Source: Streptomyces sp. NBC_01591 (GTDB lineage Bacteria; Actinomycetota; Actinomycetes; Streptomycetales; Streptomycetaceae). From it: 64,000 nucleotides of DNA. The notes under the pieces were generated by a model. It did not search any database, was not told the DNA's origin, and saw only the letters and a list, made by a program, of their open reading frames with translations. Position numbers and translations under genes: made by a program. The stretch is taken from positions 1,208,729 through 1,272,728 of the forward strand of contig NZ_CP109328.1 in the NCBI RefSeq assembly GCF_035918155.1, read 5' to 3'. Positions 24,904 through 33,213 of this stretch are shown here, one piece after another (the first letter of the stretch is position 1; the number at the start of each line of letters is the position of its first letter).

Positions 24904-24932
24904 GGGCCCGAGAGAGGGTTTCTCTCGGGCCC
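24904..24932. terminator. Perfect 12-bp hairpin
   Basis: GGGCCCGAGAGA and TCTCTCGGGCCC pair around GGGTT, with T-rich sequence close by on the plus strand. Probably a terminator left from a lost gene. Confidence 0.6.
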
Positions 24933-25130
24933 TTCGGGTGTTGATTGCGGGTCAGTTTTTGATGGTGGGTGAGTGGTGATTCTATGGGGTTGTCGGGATT
25001 GGTGCGCACGGCCCTGGGCTGTCGGTGCGGCGCATCCTGAAGGGTATGGGTGAGAACGACGAGGTCCAGGGCGGTGTCGCCGGACCGGTGTCGGCGCCGG
25101 CGGTGTTCGTCGTGGGGAGAAGTTGGACCG

Positions 25131-25165
25131 TGGCCGGTGGCCGGTGGCCGGTGGCCGGTGGCCGG
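25131..25165. repeat. Short tandem repeat, five TGGCCGG units
   Basis: Five consecutive copies of TGGCCGG. A slippage-prone microsatellite-like run, too short to be a CRISPR array. Confidence 0.85.
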
Positions 25166-25173
25166 TGGGCAGG

Positions 25174-25215
25174 CCGGTGCCCCGGTCCGGCTGGTGGGCC
25201 GGGCCGGGGCACCGG
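25174..25215 (-). terminator. Terminator of the gene ending at 25226
   Basis: CCGGTGCCCCGG (25174-25185) pairs perfectly with CCGGGGCACCGG (25204-25215), 11 bases beyond the stop codon on the minus strand. Confidence 0.65.
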
Positions 25216-25225
25216 TGGGGGTGTG

Positions 25226-25588
25226 TCAGGTTCCGAGGTATTCGAGGAGCCAGCTGATAGGCACGTCGTCTGCGGAGTCTCCGCCGTCCTTCTTCATGCG
25301 GCCGATGACGACTTTCTGGGTGCCGGCGGGGAGCCGTTCGCCGAGGCGGTTGCCGTTGTCGGGGACGGTCCGGGGCTGGACACCGCCCCAGGTGCTGCCG
25401 GTGTAGATGCTCACGCCGAGTTTGGTGTCCGCCCAGGCGCAGCCGAAGCTGAGCCAGCAGTCGCCCCACGGGCCGGCGTTGGGCGGCGGCACGGTCAGGA
25501 TGATGGTGTGCTTGTAGTGGATGAGACCGCCGGTCTCGGTGAACGCGAAACCGTGCGGGATCTCACCGAGTTGAAAGTTGTTGGCCAC
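25226..25588 (-). CDS. Hypothetical small beta-rich protein
   Basis: A 120-residue protein starting at GTG after AAGGAG (VANNFQLGEIPHGFAFTETG). It has alternating hydrophobic strands (IHYKHTIILTVPPP, CWLSFGCAWADTKLGVSIYTG) and two nearby cysteines, and ends VPISWLLEYLGT. I do not recognise the family. Its opening (MANN/VANN then LGxIPHG) and position beside two sugar-binding genes make a lectin or toxin-like domain possible, but that is context only. Confidence 0.55.
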   Translation of the reverse strand: MANNFQLGEIPHGFAFTETGGLIHYKHTIILTVPPPNAGPWGDCWLSFGCAWADTKLGVSIYTGSTWGGVQPRTVPDNGNRLGERLPAGTQKVVIGRMKKDGGDSADDVPISWLLEYLGT

Positions 25589-26005
25589 AGATACTCCTTG
25601 CTCAGCAGGGGTGCGGCACATCACACGGTATGAGCAGGACCGATCTCTTGATCTCCTGCCGGAGACAAACCCCCGGTTCGAGCGGACCTGAAGTACGCCC
25701 GGCGGCTTCCACCGCGCCCGTACGCCTCTCCCCACCAGCCAGGTTCGGCACCCGCGGACCAGGGCCACCCATCTGACTGGCGGCGGCGTTGAGCACCAGG
25801 CCCAGCCAACGGATCCTGGTTCTCGCCACACCCGCGCCGGACCGTCGACGACCTCGCCTCCCACGCCCACGCGATCGGCGAGCTGCTGCTCGAAGCCACC
25901 CCCGCAGTACCTCGCCAACACTGCGGCCACCGGCATCCTCACCCCCGGTCCTGCGACGACATCGACCCCGAACCTGACCACGGCCTCGCCGCTACGCCCG
26001 TCTGA
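25589..26005. other. No gene seen
   Basis: About 420 bases between two minus-strand genes. Open frames here are short and compositionally biased. It should contain the promoter of the gene at 25588. Confidence 0.5.
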
Positions 26006-26052
26006 AACGTCCGGTGGGCGGCACCCGCATGGGGTGCCGCCCACCGGACGTT
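26006..26052 (-). terminator. 21-bp perfect hairpin terminator after the lysin gene
   Basis: A 21-bp perfect stem (26006-26026 with 26032-26052), starting AACGTCCGGTGGGCGG, with a 5-nt loop. It is the longest simple hairpin in the window and lies 33 bases past the lysin stop. Confidence 0.8.
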
Positions 26053-26085
26053 GGTGGCGCAGGTGTCAGTCGACTTGGAGGGGGA

Positions 26086-27795
26086 TCAGATGAGGGTGAT
26101 GTCCCAGTGGATGCCGCCGCTGCGGGGGATTTCGTAGACGTACTCGGCGGAGATCCCGTTGAGGGTGCCGTGCCAGCGGGCGTCGTTGCCCCGCGGGGCG
26201 CCCTTGCGCTGGGTGGTCTTGATCCAGTTGGTCACGCAGCGGCCCTCGTCACGGGTACGCAGGTCGAGCTTGTAACCGTTGGCGTGGGAGTGGTTGCCCC
26301 GGGTGCTGTGGCCGGACTCGGTGCCGCCGGTGATGACGATGGTGCAGCCGCTGGCCTTCTTCAGAGCGATGACGCCCTGGATGGTCCGGGCACGGACACC
26401 TGCCAAAGAGGTCCGCCCGACCGGGGCCTTGATACCGGCCGCGGCGAGCTGCGTGAGGGCCTGGCGCTGGGTCAGCCTACCGTTCGCCGGAGCGGGCGTG
26501 GTCGGGGCAGGCGTGGTCGGGGTGCTCGTCTTGGTTCCGTTGACGAGCTTGTTCCACGTCTTCGGGCCGATGATCCCGTCGGCGGTCAGGCCGTGGGACC
26601 GCTGGAACGCGGCAGCCGCGGCCTGGGTGGCCGGGCCGAACGCCCCGTCGACCGCGATGCGGTTGCCATACCCGGCCAGCTGCGCCTGGGCCGCCTTCAC
26701 CGTGGATCCCTTCGAGCCCTGGCCAACGGTGCGGACCAGCTTGTTCCAGGTGTTCGGGCCGATGATGCCGTCGGCGGTCAGGCCGTGGGAGCGCTGGAAC
26801 GCGGCGGTGGCGTTCCGGGTGTTCGGGCCGTAGATCCCGTCGGCGGTGACGGACTGGCCGCCCGCGGCCAGCAGGTGCTGGGCGGTGGTGACGTTGACGC
26901 CGCGCGTCCCGTTCTTGAGCAGCGGCCAGACGGCCGTGGACGGAGCAGATGGCGTCGTGGACGGAGCAGGCGGCGTCGTGGGCGGAGCAGGCGGGGTTGT
27001 CGAACCTGTTCCCGGGCGGGTGGGGGTCTGGCCGGGGCTGAGGTGGGCGAGTGCGCGGAGCTGGGTCAGTGTGCCCTTGTAGACGTTGATGTCGGCTTTG
27101 CCCCGCAGGCCGGGTACCGTCCCGTTCTCGGTGTACTGCCAGATCGACCAGTACCTGCCGCCGACGGGAGCGGGCTCACGCGTTCCGCTCTCGTAGCGGG
27201 GCTGCCACAGCGGGCTGTTGGCCAGGGCGCCGGTGTTGCCGCGCAGGCAGGTGTCGGCGAAGTCCTTCGAGGTGTAGACGATGGGGTTCACCCCGAACGC
27301 CTGACGGGCCTTGGAGAGGAACGCGGCGACCTGGGTGTTGTTCACCCCGGCCGGGCACCGGCCGCGGATCTTCTCCAGGTCGACCACCGGGGGAAGTTGC
27401 CCGGGCCGCTTGCCGTCGTAGCCGGCGGCCCGGGCCGTACGGACGAAGTGGTCGGCCTGGGCCACGCCGGAACCGGAGTCGTAGAAGTGGTAGGGCGCGG
27501 CCATCAGCCCGGCCTGCGAGGCGCCTGCGAAGTCACCGGCGAACTGCGGGTCGCGGTAGCCGGTGCCCTGGGTCGCCTTCTGGAACACGAACGAGTACCC
27601 GGCCCTCGCGGCTGCCGACCACTGGATCGGGTGGGAGTTGTGGTGGCTGGTGTCGAAGCCCTTCACGCTGTACGCGGCCGGGCTGTTCGCCTGCGCCTGC
27701 TCGTTGCCGGAGTAGCTGATCAGGCCAAATCCGGCGGCCGCGACCGCCACCATGGCACCCGCCTGAAGACCCGTCTTCTTGCTGATGATGCACAC
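26086..27795 (-). CDS. GH25 muramidase with two peptidoglycan-binding domains and an M15-like peptidase domain
   Basis: A 569-residue secreted cell-wall hydrolase. The start chosen is GTG 27795 (VCIISKKTGLQAGAMVAVAAAGFGL) after GAGGGGTG, giving a short signal peptide or anchor. Residues ~46-250 are a GH25 lysozyme (GFDTSHH...PVVDLEKIRG...YWSIWQYTENG). A Pro/Thr linker leads to two PG_binding_1 domains (GGQSVTADGIYGPNTRNATAAFQ and VDGAFGPATQAAAAAFQ, each followed by LTADGIIGPxTWNKLV). The C-terminus resembles M15 peptidases (HSTRGNHSHANGYKLDLR...GGIHWDI). It would cut both glycan and peptide. It is divergent from an HTH-TM-PG-binding protein. Confidence 0.88.
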   Translation of the reverse strand: MCIISKKTGLQAGAMVAVAAAGFGLISYSGNEQAQANSPAAYSVKGFDTSHHNSHPIQWSAAARAGYSFVFQKATQGTGYRDPQFAGDFAGASQAGLMAAPYHFYDSGSGVAQADHFVRTARAAGYDGKRPGQLPPVVDLEKIRGRCPAGVNNTQVAAFLSKARQAFGVNPIVYTSKDFADTCLRGNTGALANSPLWQPRYESGTREPAPVGGRYWSIWQYTENGTVPGLRGKADINVYKGTLTQLRALAHLSPGQTPTRPGTGSTTPPAPPTTPPAPSTTPSAPSTAVWPLLKNGTRGVNVTTAQHLLAAGGQSVTADGIYGPNTRNATAAFQRSHGLTADGIIGPNTWNKLVRTVGQGSKGSTVKAAQAQLAGYGNRIAVDGAFGPATQAAAAAFQRSHGLTADGIIGPKTWNKLVNGTKTSTPTTPAPTTPAPANGRLTQRQALTQLAAAGIKAPVGRTSLAGVRARTIQGVIALKKASGCTIVITGGTESGHSTRGNHSHANGYKLDLRTRDEGRCVTNWIKTTQRKGAPRGNDARWHGTLNGISAEYVYEIPRSGGIHWDITLI

Positions 27796-28018
27796 GACTT
27801 CACCCCTCGTCAGACCCACCGGCACACATCCGGAGGGCGATTCACACGGCGCCTTTGCGGCGTCGACGAGATGAAGATTCGGGGTACCGCCGTCCCACCG
27901 GTAGCCTGATCGCCATTCCAGCCGTACTGCGCCGTCCCGGCCGTCCCACAAGGCCCCTGACCTGCGAAAAGGAACGGCTCTGGAACACGACGATCACATC
28001 GGCACCAGGGGGAGACCT

Positions 28019-29197
28019 GTGCAACCCAACCAAGGCGACAATTCACCCGCACAGCCACTGCCGGAAGTCACCGCACTGCTCCAGGCACTACGGCAGGTCA
28101 AGACATCCAAGAACCTCTCCCTGGACGCCTTCACCCACGACACCGGCTACTCACGCTCCTCGTGGAACCGGGTCCTCAAAGGCACCGCGTTCCCACCCCG
28201 GGCAGCCGTGGAACGACTCTGCTCCCGCCGCGGCCTGGACAAGAACACCCTGCTCGGCCTCTGGGACACCGCCGACCAGGCCCGCCGCGCCGCAGACACC
28301 CAGGACGAAGCACCGTCCGAAGCAGCGCACGTTCCGGCACCGGCGGACTCCGCACCAGGCGTACCGGACCCCACACCGCCGACAGCCCTTGCACCGGACC
28401 CCACACCACCGACAGCAGCCCCAGACCCCACACCGTCGGCAGCCGCGGACCCCGTGCCGCCGACAGTCCCGGACACCGTTCCTGGCACCGCAGCTCCGAA
28501 ACCCGCAGCGGCCACCCCGGCTCCCGCACCATCCACGCCCGGCCCGGCCGAACCGGCAAGGCCGGCCGCTGCTCCCCGAAGCAGGATCAAAATCCTCGCG
28601 CTGATCGCCGCTGCCCTCGCCGCGCTGCTGCTGGTCGGACGCTGGTACTCGGTCCACGAGACGAAGGACTCCGCCGTCTCCCAGCCCGAGACCGGCGGCG
28701 ACAACCGCCCCGGCGACGACCAACCAGTGGCCGACGAAACCCCCGTGCCCCCGAAGAGCAGCACCGCACCGACCAAGACTCCGCCGGACGACGAGAAGAA
28801 GGACAAGGACCAGGACTCCACGGGCGAGGAGGACACGAACACGAAGCCACCGCGCCCCAGCAGTTCAGCCAAGGACCAGGCCTCTTCCCCGGCCTCTGCT
28901 TCTGCCTCTCCCAGTACGGCCGCCTCGCCCGGCGCCGCCGGCCGCGCCAGCTGCCGCTACAACTGGGACCGCACCCAGGTCATGGCTAAGGGCATGGTCG
29001 GCTCGAAGGTGAAGCAGATCCAGTGCCTGCTGAACTCCAACTACGACTACACACTCACCGTCGACGGCAAGTTCGGAGAAAGTACCGACGTCGCCGTACG
29101 TGCCGTGCAGAGCTGTAGCGGTCTCAATCCCGACGGCCAGGTCGGACCCCAGACCTGGAAGTACCTCGACACCCCCATGTCCGGCTGCGGCCACTGA
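28019..29197 (+). CDS. HTH protein with a membrane anchor and extracellular peptidoglycan-binding domain
   Basis: A 392-residue one-pass membrane regulator, GTG start. Residues ~15-85 are an XRE-like HTH (LRQVKTSKNLSLDAFTHDTGYSRSSWNRVLKG). A Pro/Ala-rich cytoplasmic linker contains several PDPTPPTA-like repeats. One transmembrane helix (ILALIAAALAALLLVGRWY, about 190-208) leads to an acidic outside linker and a C-terminal PG_binding_1 domain (GSKVKQIQCLLNSNYDYTLTVDGKFGESTDVAV) with cysteines that may form disulfides. The layout suggests a sensor of cell-wall state linked to DNA binding. Its divergent neighbour is a cell-wall hydrolase, a plausible target. Confidence 0.8.
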   Translation: MQPNQGDNSPAQPLPEVTALLQALRQVKTSKNLSLDAFTHDTGYSRSSWNRVLKGTAFPPRAAVERLCSRRGLDKNTLLGLWDTADQARRAADTQDEAPSEAAHVPAPADSAPGVPDPTPPTALAPDPTPPTAAPDPTPSAAADPVPPTVPDTVPGTAAPKPAAATPAPAPSTPGPAEPARPAAAPRSRIKILALIAAALAALLLVGRWYSVHETKDSAVSQPETGGDNRPGDDQPVADETPVPPKSSTAPTKTPPDDEKKDKDQDSTGEEDTNTKPPRPSSSAKDQASSPASASASPSTAASPGAAGRASCRYNWDRTQVMAKGMVGSKVKQIQCLLNSNYDYTLTVDGKFGESTDVAVRAVQSCSGLNPDGQVGPQTWKYLDTPMSGCGH

Positions 29198-29291
29198 GCC
29201 AGGTGCTGTTCGGTCCAGGCGCAATGGCTTGACGTGATGTGAGACTTGCAGCATGGATATGGGGCGTGAGTCGCGGTGGGAAAAGGACGCA

Positions 29292-29507
29292 ATGACGGTG
29301 GAGATCGTTTTTGCTCTGGTGACTGCCGTCGTGCTGGCTGCGGCGGTCTTTGCCGTCGCTCTGGCTCTCGCACTGGCTTTTGGCGTCTCTGGTCCAGCGG
29401 GGAAGGGCGCGTTGGTGGGGGGTGCGCTGCTCGGAGCGGCGGCCGGAGTGTGGCGTCTGGTCCGGGTGCTGCGCCGGTTCGACGCACAGCGCCGTAAAGG
29501 TCACTGA
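29292..29507 (+). CDS. Small two-helix membrane protein
   Basis: A 71-residue protein starting MTVEIVFALVTAVVLAAAVF after AAAAGGA. It has two hydrophobic stretches (residues 3-31 and about 36-50) and a basic tail (RLVRVLRRFDAQRRKGH). It lies 94 bases after the HTH-TM-PG-binding gene on the same strand. Function unknown. Confidence 0.6.
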   Translation: MTVEIVFALVTAVVLAAAVFAVALALALAFGVSGPAGKGALVGGALLGAAAGVWRLVRVLRRFDAQRRKGH

Positions 29508-29867
29508 CCGCAGGCCTCCTCCTTGAGGTCGGTAGCCCACCGGCGGTTGTTCCAGCATGTGGTGCCGGAGGCACCCCCCGCGGCCTCAGGGTGGCGGTCG
29601 GCGTCGGCATGGCGACCGTGCCCTGGGCCCGCCGATGTCCCGGAGCCGGAATCTCCTGCGGCACCTGTTGCGTCATGCCCCGCGGGTTCTCCTGCGGTAT
29701 CTGTTGCGCCCTCTCACCAAGGCGTCGGGTGTTTGTGCAGGTCACCATGCCTGTAGGGGCGTGGTCGGGGTGCTGGCATCCCCTCTGCGCACCCCCTGCT
29801 GCCCGAACTGCCGAAAGAGAAAGGGGTGGGGGTGGGGCGGGCGGGAGCGCCTCGGGGATCGGCGGCC

Positions 29868-30225
29868 GGCCAGTCTGTTCGGCCGCGAGGGGCACCCCAC
29901 ACCGCTGGGGGCGGCGTTCGCCGAGTACGGGCGCATCGACAAGACCATGCACCTGCTCGCCCTGGTCGACCCGGTGGACGACACCTACCGGCGCCTGATG
30001 AACCGGCAGCTCACCGTCCAGGAGTCACGCCACCGCCTGGCCCGCGCGATCTGCCACGGTGGCCGCGGGCAGATCCGCCAGGCGTACCGGGACGGCCAGG
30101 AGGACCAGCTCGCCCTCGGACTCGTCCTCAACGCCGTCGTGCTGTGGAACACCCGCTACCTGGACGCCGCCGTCGCCCAGCTCCGCGCGGAGGGCCACGA
30201 CATCAAGGACGAGGACATGGCCTGG
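29868..30225 (+). pseudogene. Tn3-family transposase, C-terminal fragment
   Basis: The frame reads TPLGAAFAEYGRIDKTMHLLALVDPVDDTYRRLMNRQLTVQESRHRLARAICHGGRGQIRQAYRDGQEDQLALGLVLNAVVLWNTRYLDAAVAQLRAEGHDIKDEDMA, the conserved end of Tn3 transposases. The family tail (SPLxxxHIN...GRY) is missing and both flanks lose sense. It is a remnant of a larger transposon; I see no Tn3 terminal repeats. Confidence 0.85.
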
Positions 30226-30753
30226 GAGTCTTCGCTTCTTTGTCTGGGGTGGTTCTCGGTTCGGTGTCCGGTCTTGGGTGCTGTGGGCCGGGCTGATTCG
30301 GTTTGTTTCATTGGGGTGTTGAGCGCTGATGACCGGGCGATGATGTTGGACAAGTCGTGAGGATTAGCTGGTCACTGGGTGAGGATTACCTGGTCAGGGG
30401 AGTGAGAGCTCCCACTGGGCACCTGCTGTGACCCGGGCTTCGCTTCCCTTCGCGGACGACACCTCCACCTCATGGGAGACGGCGTTCGCCAAGATCGAGG
30501 ACCGTCTGCAGGGCACCGAACTGGCCGCCCAGGCCATCGGGCTGGTAACCACGCCCGGAGCCGGGCGTTTCGCGCCGCCTTGCCCGATCGACTGCTGGAG
30601 TCCGGCTGTCGGGAACCGACGGCTGTTCGAGCCGGCCGATTATCCCGAGCCCTCACAGGGCGCTTTCTGGTCATACAGCTTGTTGATCACGACGGAGGCG
30701 GGGCAGTGATCGTTATGCCGGTGGTCGAATTGATCACTGAACGAGGAGAACTC
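30226..30753. other. No confident gene
   Basis: A stretch near 30445-30550 reads DTSTSWETAFAKIEDRLQGTELAAQAIGLVTTPG in one frame, protein-like but too short to name. The rest is non-coding in appearance. An AGGAG before the next gene lies at 30743-30747. Confidence 0.4.
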
Positions 30754-31176
30754 ATGGCCGTTTTCACTGCCGCTCTGGTGGCCCGTCACAGCGACAAGCT
30801 CGTGTCCGTCACCGCCTCGGGGACCGAGGACGGCGCCGAGGTCGTCCAGTGGACCGACAAGAACAAGCCCAACCAGCACTGGAACCTGGTGGCGACGACG
30901 GGTGGCTACTACAACGTGATTGCCGTGCACAGCGGAAAGGCCCTGTCGGTCACCGCCTCGGACACCGAGGACGGCGGGACCGTCGTCCAGTGGACCAACA
31001 AGGGCAAGCCCAACCAGGAGTGGAAGCTCGTCCAGAAGGACGACGGGTACTTCTCCCTGGAGGCACGCCACAGCGGCAAGCTCCTGTCCGTCGTCGGCGA
31101 GGACACCGCGGACGGTGCCAAGCTCGTCCAGTGGACCGACAAGAACAAGCCCAACCAGCATTTCCGCCTCGGCTGA
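30754..31176 (+). CDS. Ricin-B-type beta-trefoil lectin
   Basis: A 140-residue single-domain protein made of three ~45-residue repeats, each with HSxKxxSV, an acidic turn (ASGTEDGAEVVQW, ASDTEDGGTVVQW, GEDTADGAKLVQW) and the (Q)xW-type close (NQHWNLV, NQEWKLV, NQHFRLG). This is the ricin B-like trefoil of small actinomycete lectins such as actinohivin, with up to three sugar sites. It has no signal peptide. CGAGGAG precedes the ATG. It is one of several sugar-binding genes in 23-31 kb. Confidence 0.85.
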   Translation: MAVFTAALVARHSDKLVSVTASGTEDGAEVVQWTDKNKPNQHWNLVATTGGYYNVIAVHSGKALSVTASDTEDGGTVVQWTNKGKPNQEWKLVQKDDGYFSLEARHSGKLLSVVGEDTADGAKLVQWTDKNKPNQHFRLG

Positions 31177-31397
31177 GCCACGCCTTCGGAGCCCCTGCCG
31201 GAAAGCACCCCGGCGGGGGCCCCGCTGCGAAATGGGCTCTTGGACGGAGTGGTCGCCGCGACTACGAGTGGGGCGGGAGTGAACGAAGCCACCGCGTCAC
31301 GCCCACCGGCTGCGGCCAGCGCTTTCAGGTGAACCTGGCATTCGTGAAAACGGGCTCGACAGGAGCGATGCGGGCCACCCAATCCCGTCTCGGGTCA
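31177..31397. other. Convergent intergenic region
   Basis: 221 bases between convergent genes. CCCCTGCCGG and CCGGCGGGG near 31193-31219 can form a hairpin that may end the lectin transcript. Confidence 0.4.
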
Positions 31398-32528
31398 CTA
31401 GCTGCTGACCGGTGACCAGGTGGGTACGTTGTTGGCGGCCCCGAGGAGATGGTGGTCGAGCCAGGCGAAGGCTTCGTCGAGTGTCGGGGCGGTGTCGCTG
31501 AGCGGGACGGTCAGCCCGGCGTGTTCAGGTGCGGGCCGGCTGCCGTTCTGCAGGCTCAGTCGCTTGGGCACGGTGAGCTGCTCGAAGTGCTTGGTGATCT
31601 GCCTGAGCGGGAACAGCGCATCGCTCCCGGCGTGGGAGATGAACGTCGCGGTGCCACGGGCATTGGTTTGCCCGACGTAGGAGAACGCAGCCCGCTGCAT
31701 CGCCCACGAGGCGACATCGTCGGGGTTTTCTCCGGCCTGGAGGTCCGCGAGGATCTGCTGCGTGTCCTCATCGAACTTGTGCTTCACCGGTCCGCCGGTG
31801 AAGTTGGTCAGGTCGGCGACCGCGGCGAGGTGTCCGCGGTCGTTCTGGTGGCCGGCGACCAGGTCCTCCCACGTGCTCAGCGCGACGACGGCGTCCACAC
31901 GGGCGCCAGGATCGTGCGCCGCGACGAGCTGGCTGATGAGCCCGCCGTAGGCCCTGCCGAAGAAGGCGATACGGCTCGGGTTGAAGTGCTGTTGAGCGTA
32001 GTCGATCACGGTCGAGCCGTCGGCCCAGTCCAGGGGGCCGGCCACGTCGATCGTCCCTCCGGAGGTGCACGGGCCGTCCATGTACCCGCCGCCGTGCACG
32101 TCTGCCGTAAGCCCGAGCCCGCGGGGGGTGTAGGCCAGCACGTGGTAGCCGCGCAGCGCCAGCTTGAGATACGTGTGCTCGAACAGGGGCCAGCCGGCAG
32201 GCGTCCAGTCGGACGGCACGATCACCACCGGCCGGGGCTCTGGGGCATTGAGCTTGATGGTGTGTGCCGACAACCGGATCCCGTCGGCGGAGGTGATGCG
32301 GGGGAAGCCGATGGTGGCCTTCTGCCGCACCTGCTCCGTGAGCCGCTGGAGGTCATCGGTCAGCAGCGGCTTTTCCGCCGCGCCTTGCAGCGTGGCGATC
32401 AGCGCATGGCCCACATTGACGGCTTTCGGGTCGAGCGAAGTCGGTGTCGCGAAGACACCCTGCTTCGCGATCCGGGCCACGTCTGCCGCGGTGACCGTGG
32501 TGGTCGCCTCGTCCTGTTCAACGCTCAT
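31398..32528 (-). CDS. Alpha/beta hydrolase (X-Pro peptidase/CocE-like) with Ser-to-Ala at the nucleophile
   Basis: A 376-residue alpha/beta hydrolase. It has the VVIVPSDWTPAGWPLFEHTYLKLALRGYHVLAYTPRGLGLT strand-helix region and WADGSTVIDYAQQHFNPSRIAFFG leading to the nucleophile elbow. It ends FLISHAGSDALFP-like (acid) and PAPEHAGLTVP (His region). In S15/CocE-type enzymes the elbow is GxSYxG. Here it reads G-R-A-Y-G-G (residues 191-196), so the catalytic serine is alanine. The rest is well kept, suggesting a binding or scaffold protein, or loss of activity. The start was placed at MSVEQDEATTT; an upstream ATG at 32564 also exists. Confidence 0.8.
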   Translation of the reverse strand: MSVEQDEATTTVTAADVARIAKQGVFATPTSLDPKAVNVGHALIATLQGAAEKPLLTDDLQRLTEQVRQKATIGFPRITSADGIRLSAHTIKLNAPEPRPVVIVPSDWTPAGWPLFEHTYLKLALRGYHVLAYTPRGLGLTADVHGGGYMDGPCTSGGTIDVAGPLDWADGSTVIDYAQQHFNPSRIAFFGRAYGGLISQLVAAHDPGARVDAVVALSTWEDLVAGHQNDRGHLAAVADLTNFTGGPVKHKFDEDTQQILADLQAGENPDDVASWAMQRAAFSYVGQTNARGTATFISHAGSDALFPLRQITKHFEQLTVPKRLSLQNGSRPAPEHAGLTVPLSDTAPTLDEAFAWLDHHLLGAANNVPTWSPVSS

Positions 32529-32734
32529 GGAACATGCCCTCTCGATTCCGTCGACCGGATGCACTGAGCAGGCCGACGGGGCTTTCCGCCGGACAGCCCG
32601 ACGTCTTCCAGATCATTTCTCGCTCTGCAAGAGCCTGACCAGGGCGTGCAGGGGGACACGACAGCGCACCCACGTCCACCGCGCGCCCCCACCCAGGACC
32701 AATGGGCAAGCGCTCCCCACCGCGGCTTCTGCGA
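32529..32734. other. No gene seen
   Basis: Upstream region of the hydrolase; open frames are Pro/Arg-biased and not credible as protein. Confidence 0.4.
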
Positions 32735-32834
32735 AGTCGCGGGGATCGGCGGCGGCCCGGCGCTCCTGACCGACTGGATGGCCGCACGCCGCATGGACGT
32801 GGTGATCCTCTCCGAGGACGGCCCCGACTGGTGA
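32735..32834 (+). pseudogene. C-terminal scrap of an unknown gene
   Basis: The frame ends VAGIGGGPALLTDWMAARRMDVVILSEDGPDW, then TGA overlapping the GTG of the next HTH gene. That GTGA overlap suggests it was the upstream member of a coupled pair. The 5' part is not recognisable. Confidence 0.4.
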
Positions 32835-33056
32835 CCGACCGCTTCCACTGGCCCCGCGCTACCAGCCCCGGGGCTGGGGCGATGAACTGCGCCGCCGCCT
32901 GCACAACGCGGGCCTCTCCGTATGGGAACTCGCCGACCTCCTCGGCGTCCACGAGCACGACGTCACCATGGACGCCCTGCCTAACCAGCCGCTGCACGTC
33001 GTCCTCGAACTCGCCCGGCGCCTGGACCTCCACCCCGCCGACCTCACGCCGTACGC
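32831..33056 (+). pseudogene. HTH protein, first part, interrupted by the ISAs1 transposon
   Basis: After a GTG at 32831 one missing base near 32841 shifts the frame. The HTH frame then reads PLAPRYQPRGWGDELRRRLHNAGLSVWELADLLGVHEHDVTMDALPNQPLHVVLELARRLDLHPADLTPYA, a Cro/CI-like domain. The transposon interrupts it within the TSD CGCCGTACGC (33047-33056). The reading continues at 36656 as EAVYRLPRYRDAEHPPEDPGADDRYL. Confidence 0.75.
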
Positions 33057-33187
33057 CAGGGGCATTGCATAGTCGCGATCGGTCCGGTTCGTCTGCCTCA
33101 TGCGTGACGTGGCGTCATGTCCCGGCCTGGTCTGAGATGCCCCCGGGAAGCAGAGCAGGCACGGTGCCGGTGATCATGTGGTTGTCG
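33057..33187 (+). repeat. Left 131-bp inverted repeat of the transposon
   Basis: Identical to the reverse complement of 36515-36645. It includes the ISAs1 left end and leader up to just before the transposase. Confidence 0.93.
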
Positions 33188-33213
33188 AAGACCCATGAGA
33201 ACCGAGCGAGACC

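Larger units (their letters stand above)
24653..25173. other. No gene seen; hairpin and short tandem repeats
   Basis: About 520 bases, less GC-rich than the surroundings (T-rich between 24660 and 24980). A strong hairpin lies at 24904-24932 and a 7-bp tandem repeat at 25131-25165. Confidence 0.5.

Noticed and set aside
25131..25165. TGGCCGG tandem run as a possible replication iteron array
   Set aside because: Only five perfect 7-bp units with no replication gene or AT-rich region beside them; simple slippage is enough to explain it.
26014..27909. Very long open frame opposite the lysin gene
   Set aside because: Gly/Val/Arg-rich mirror frame; the lysin strand carries all recognisable domains.
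29620..29720. Two similar CTCCTGCGG-containing segments as a possible repeat-coding gene
   Set aside because: The minus frame gives two QQxPQExP-like units but no start, RBS or longer pattern; treated as chance or eroded sequence.
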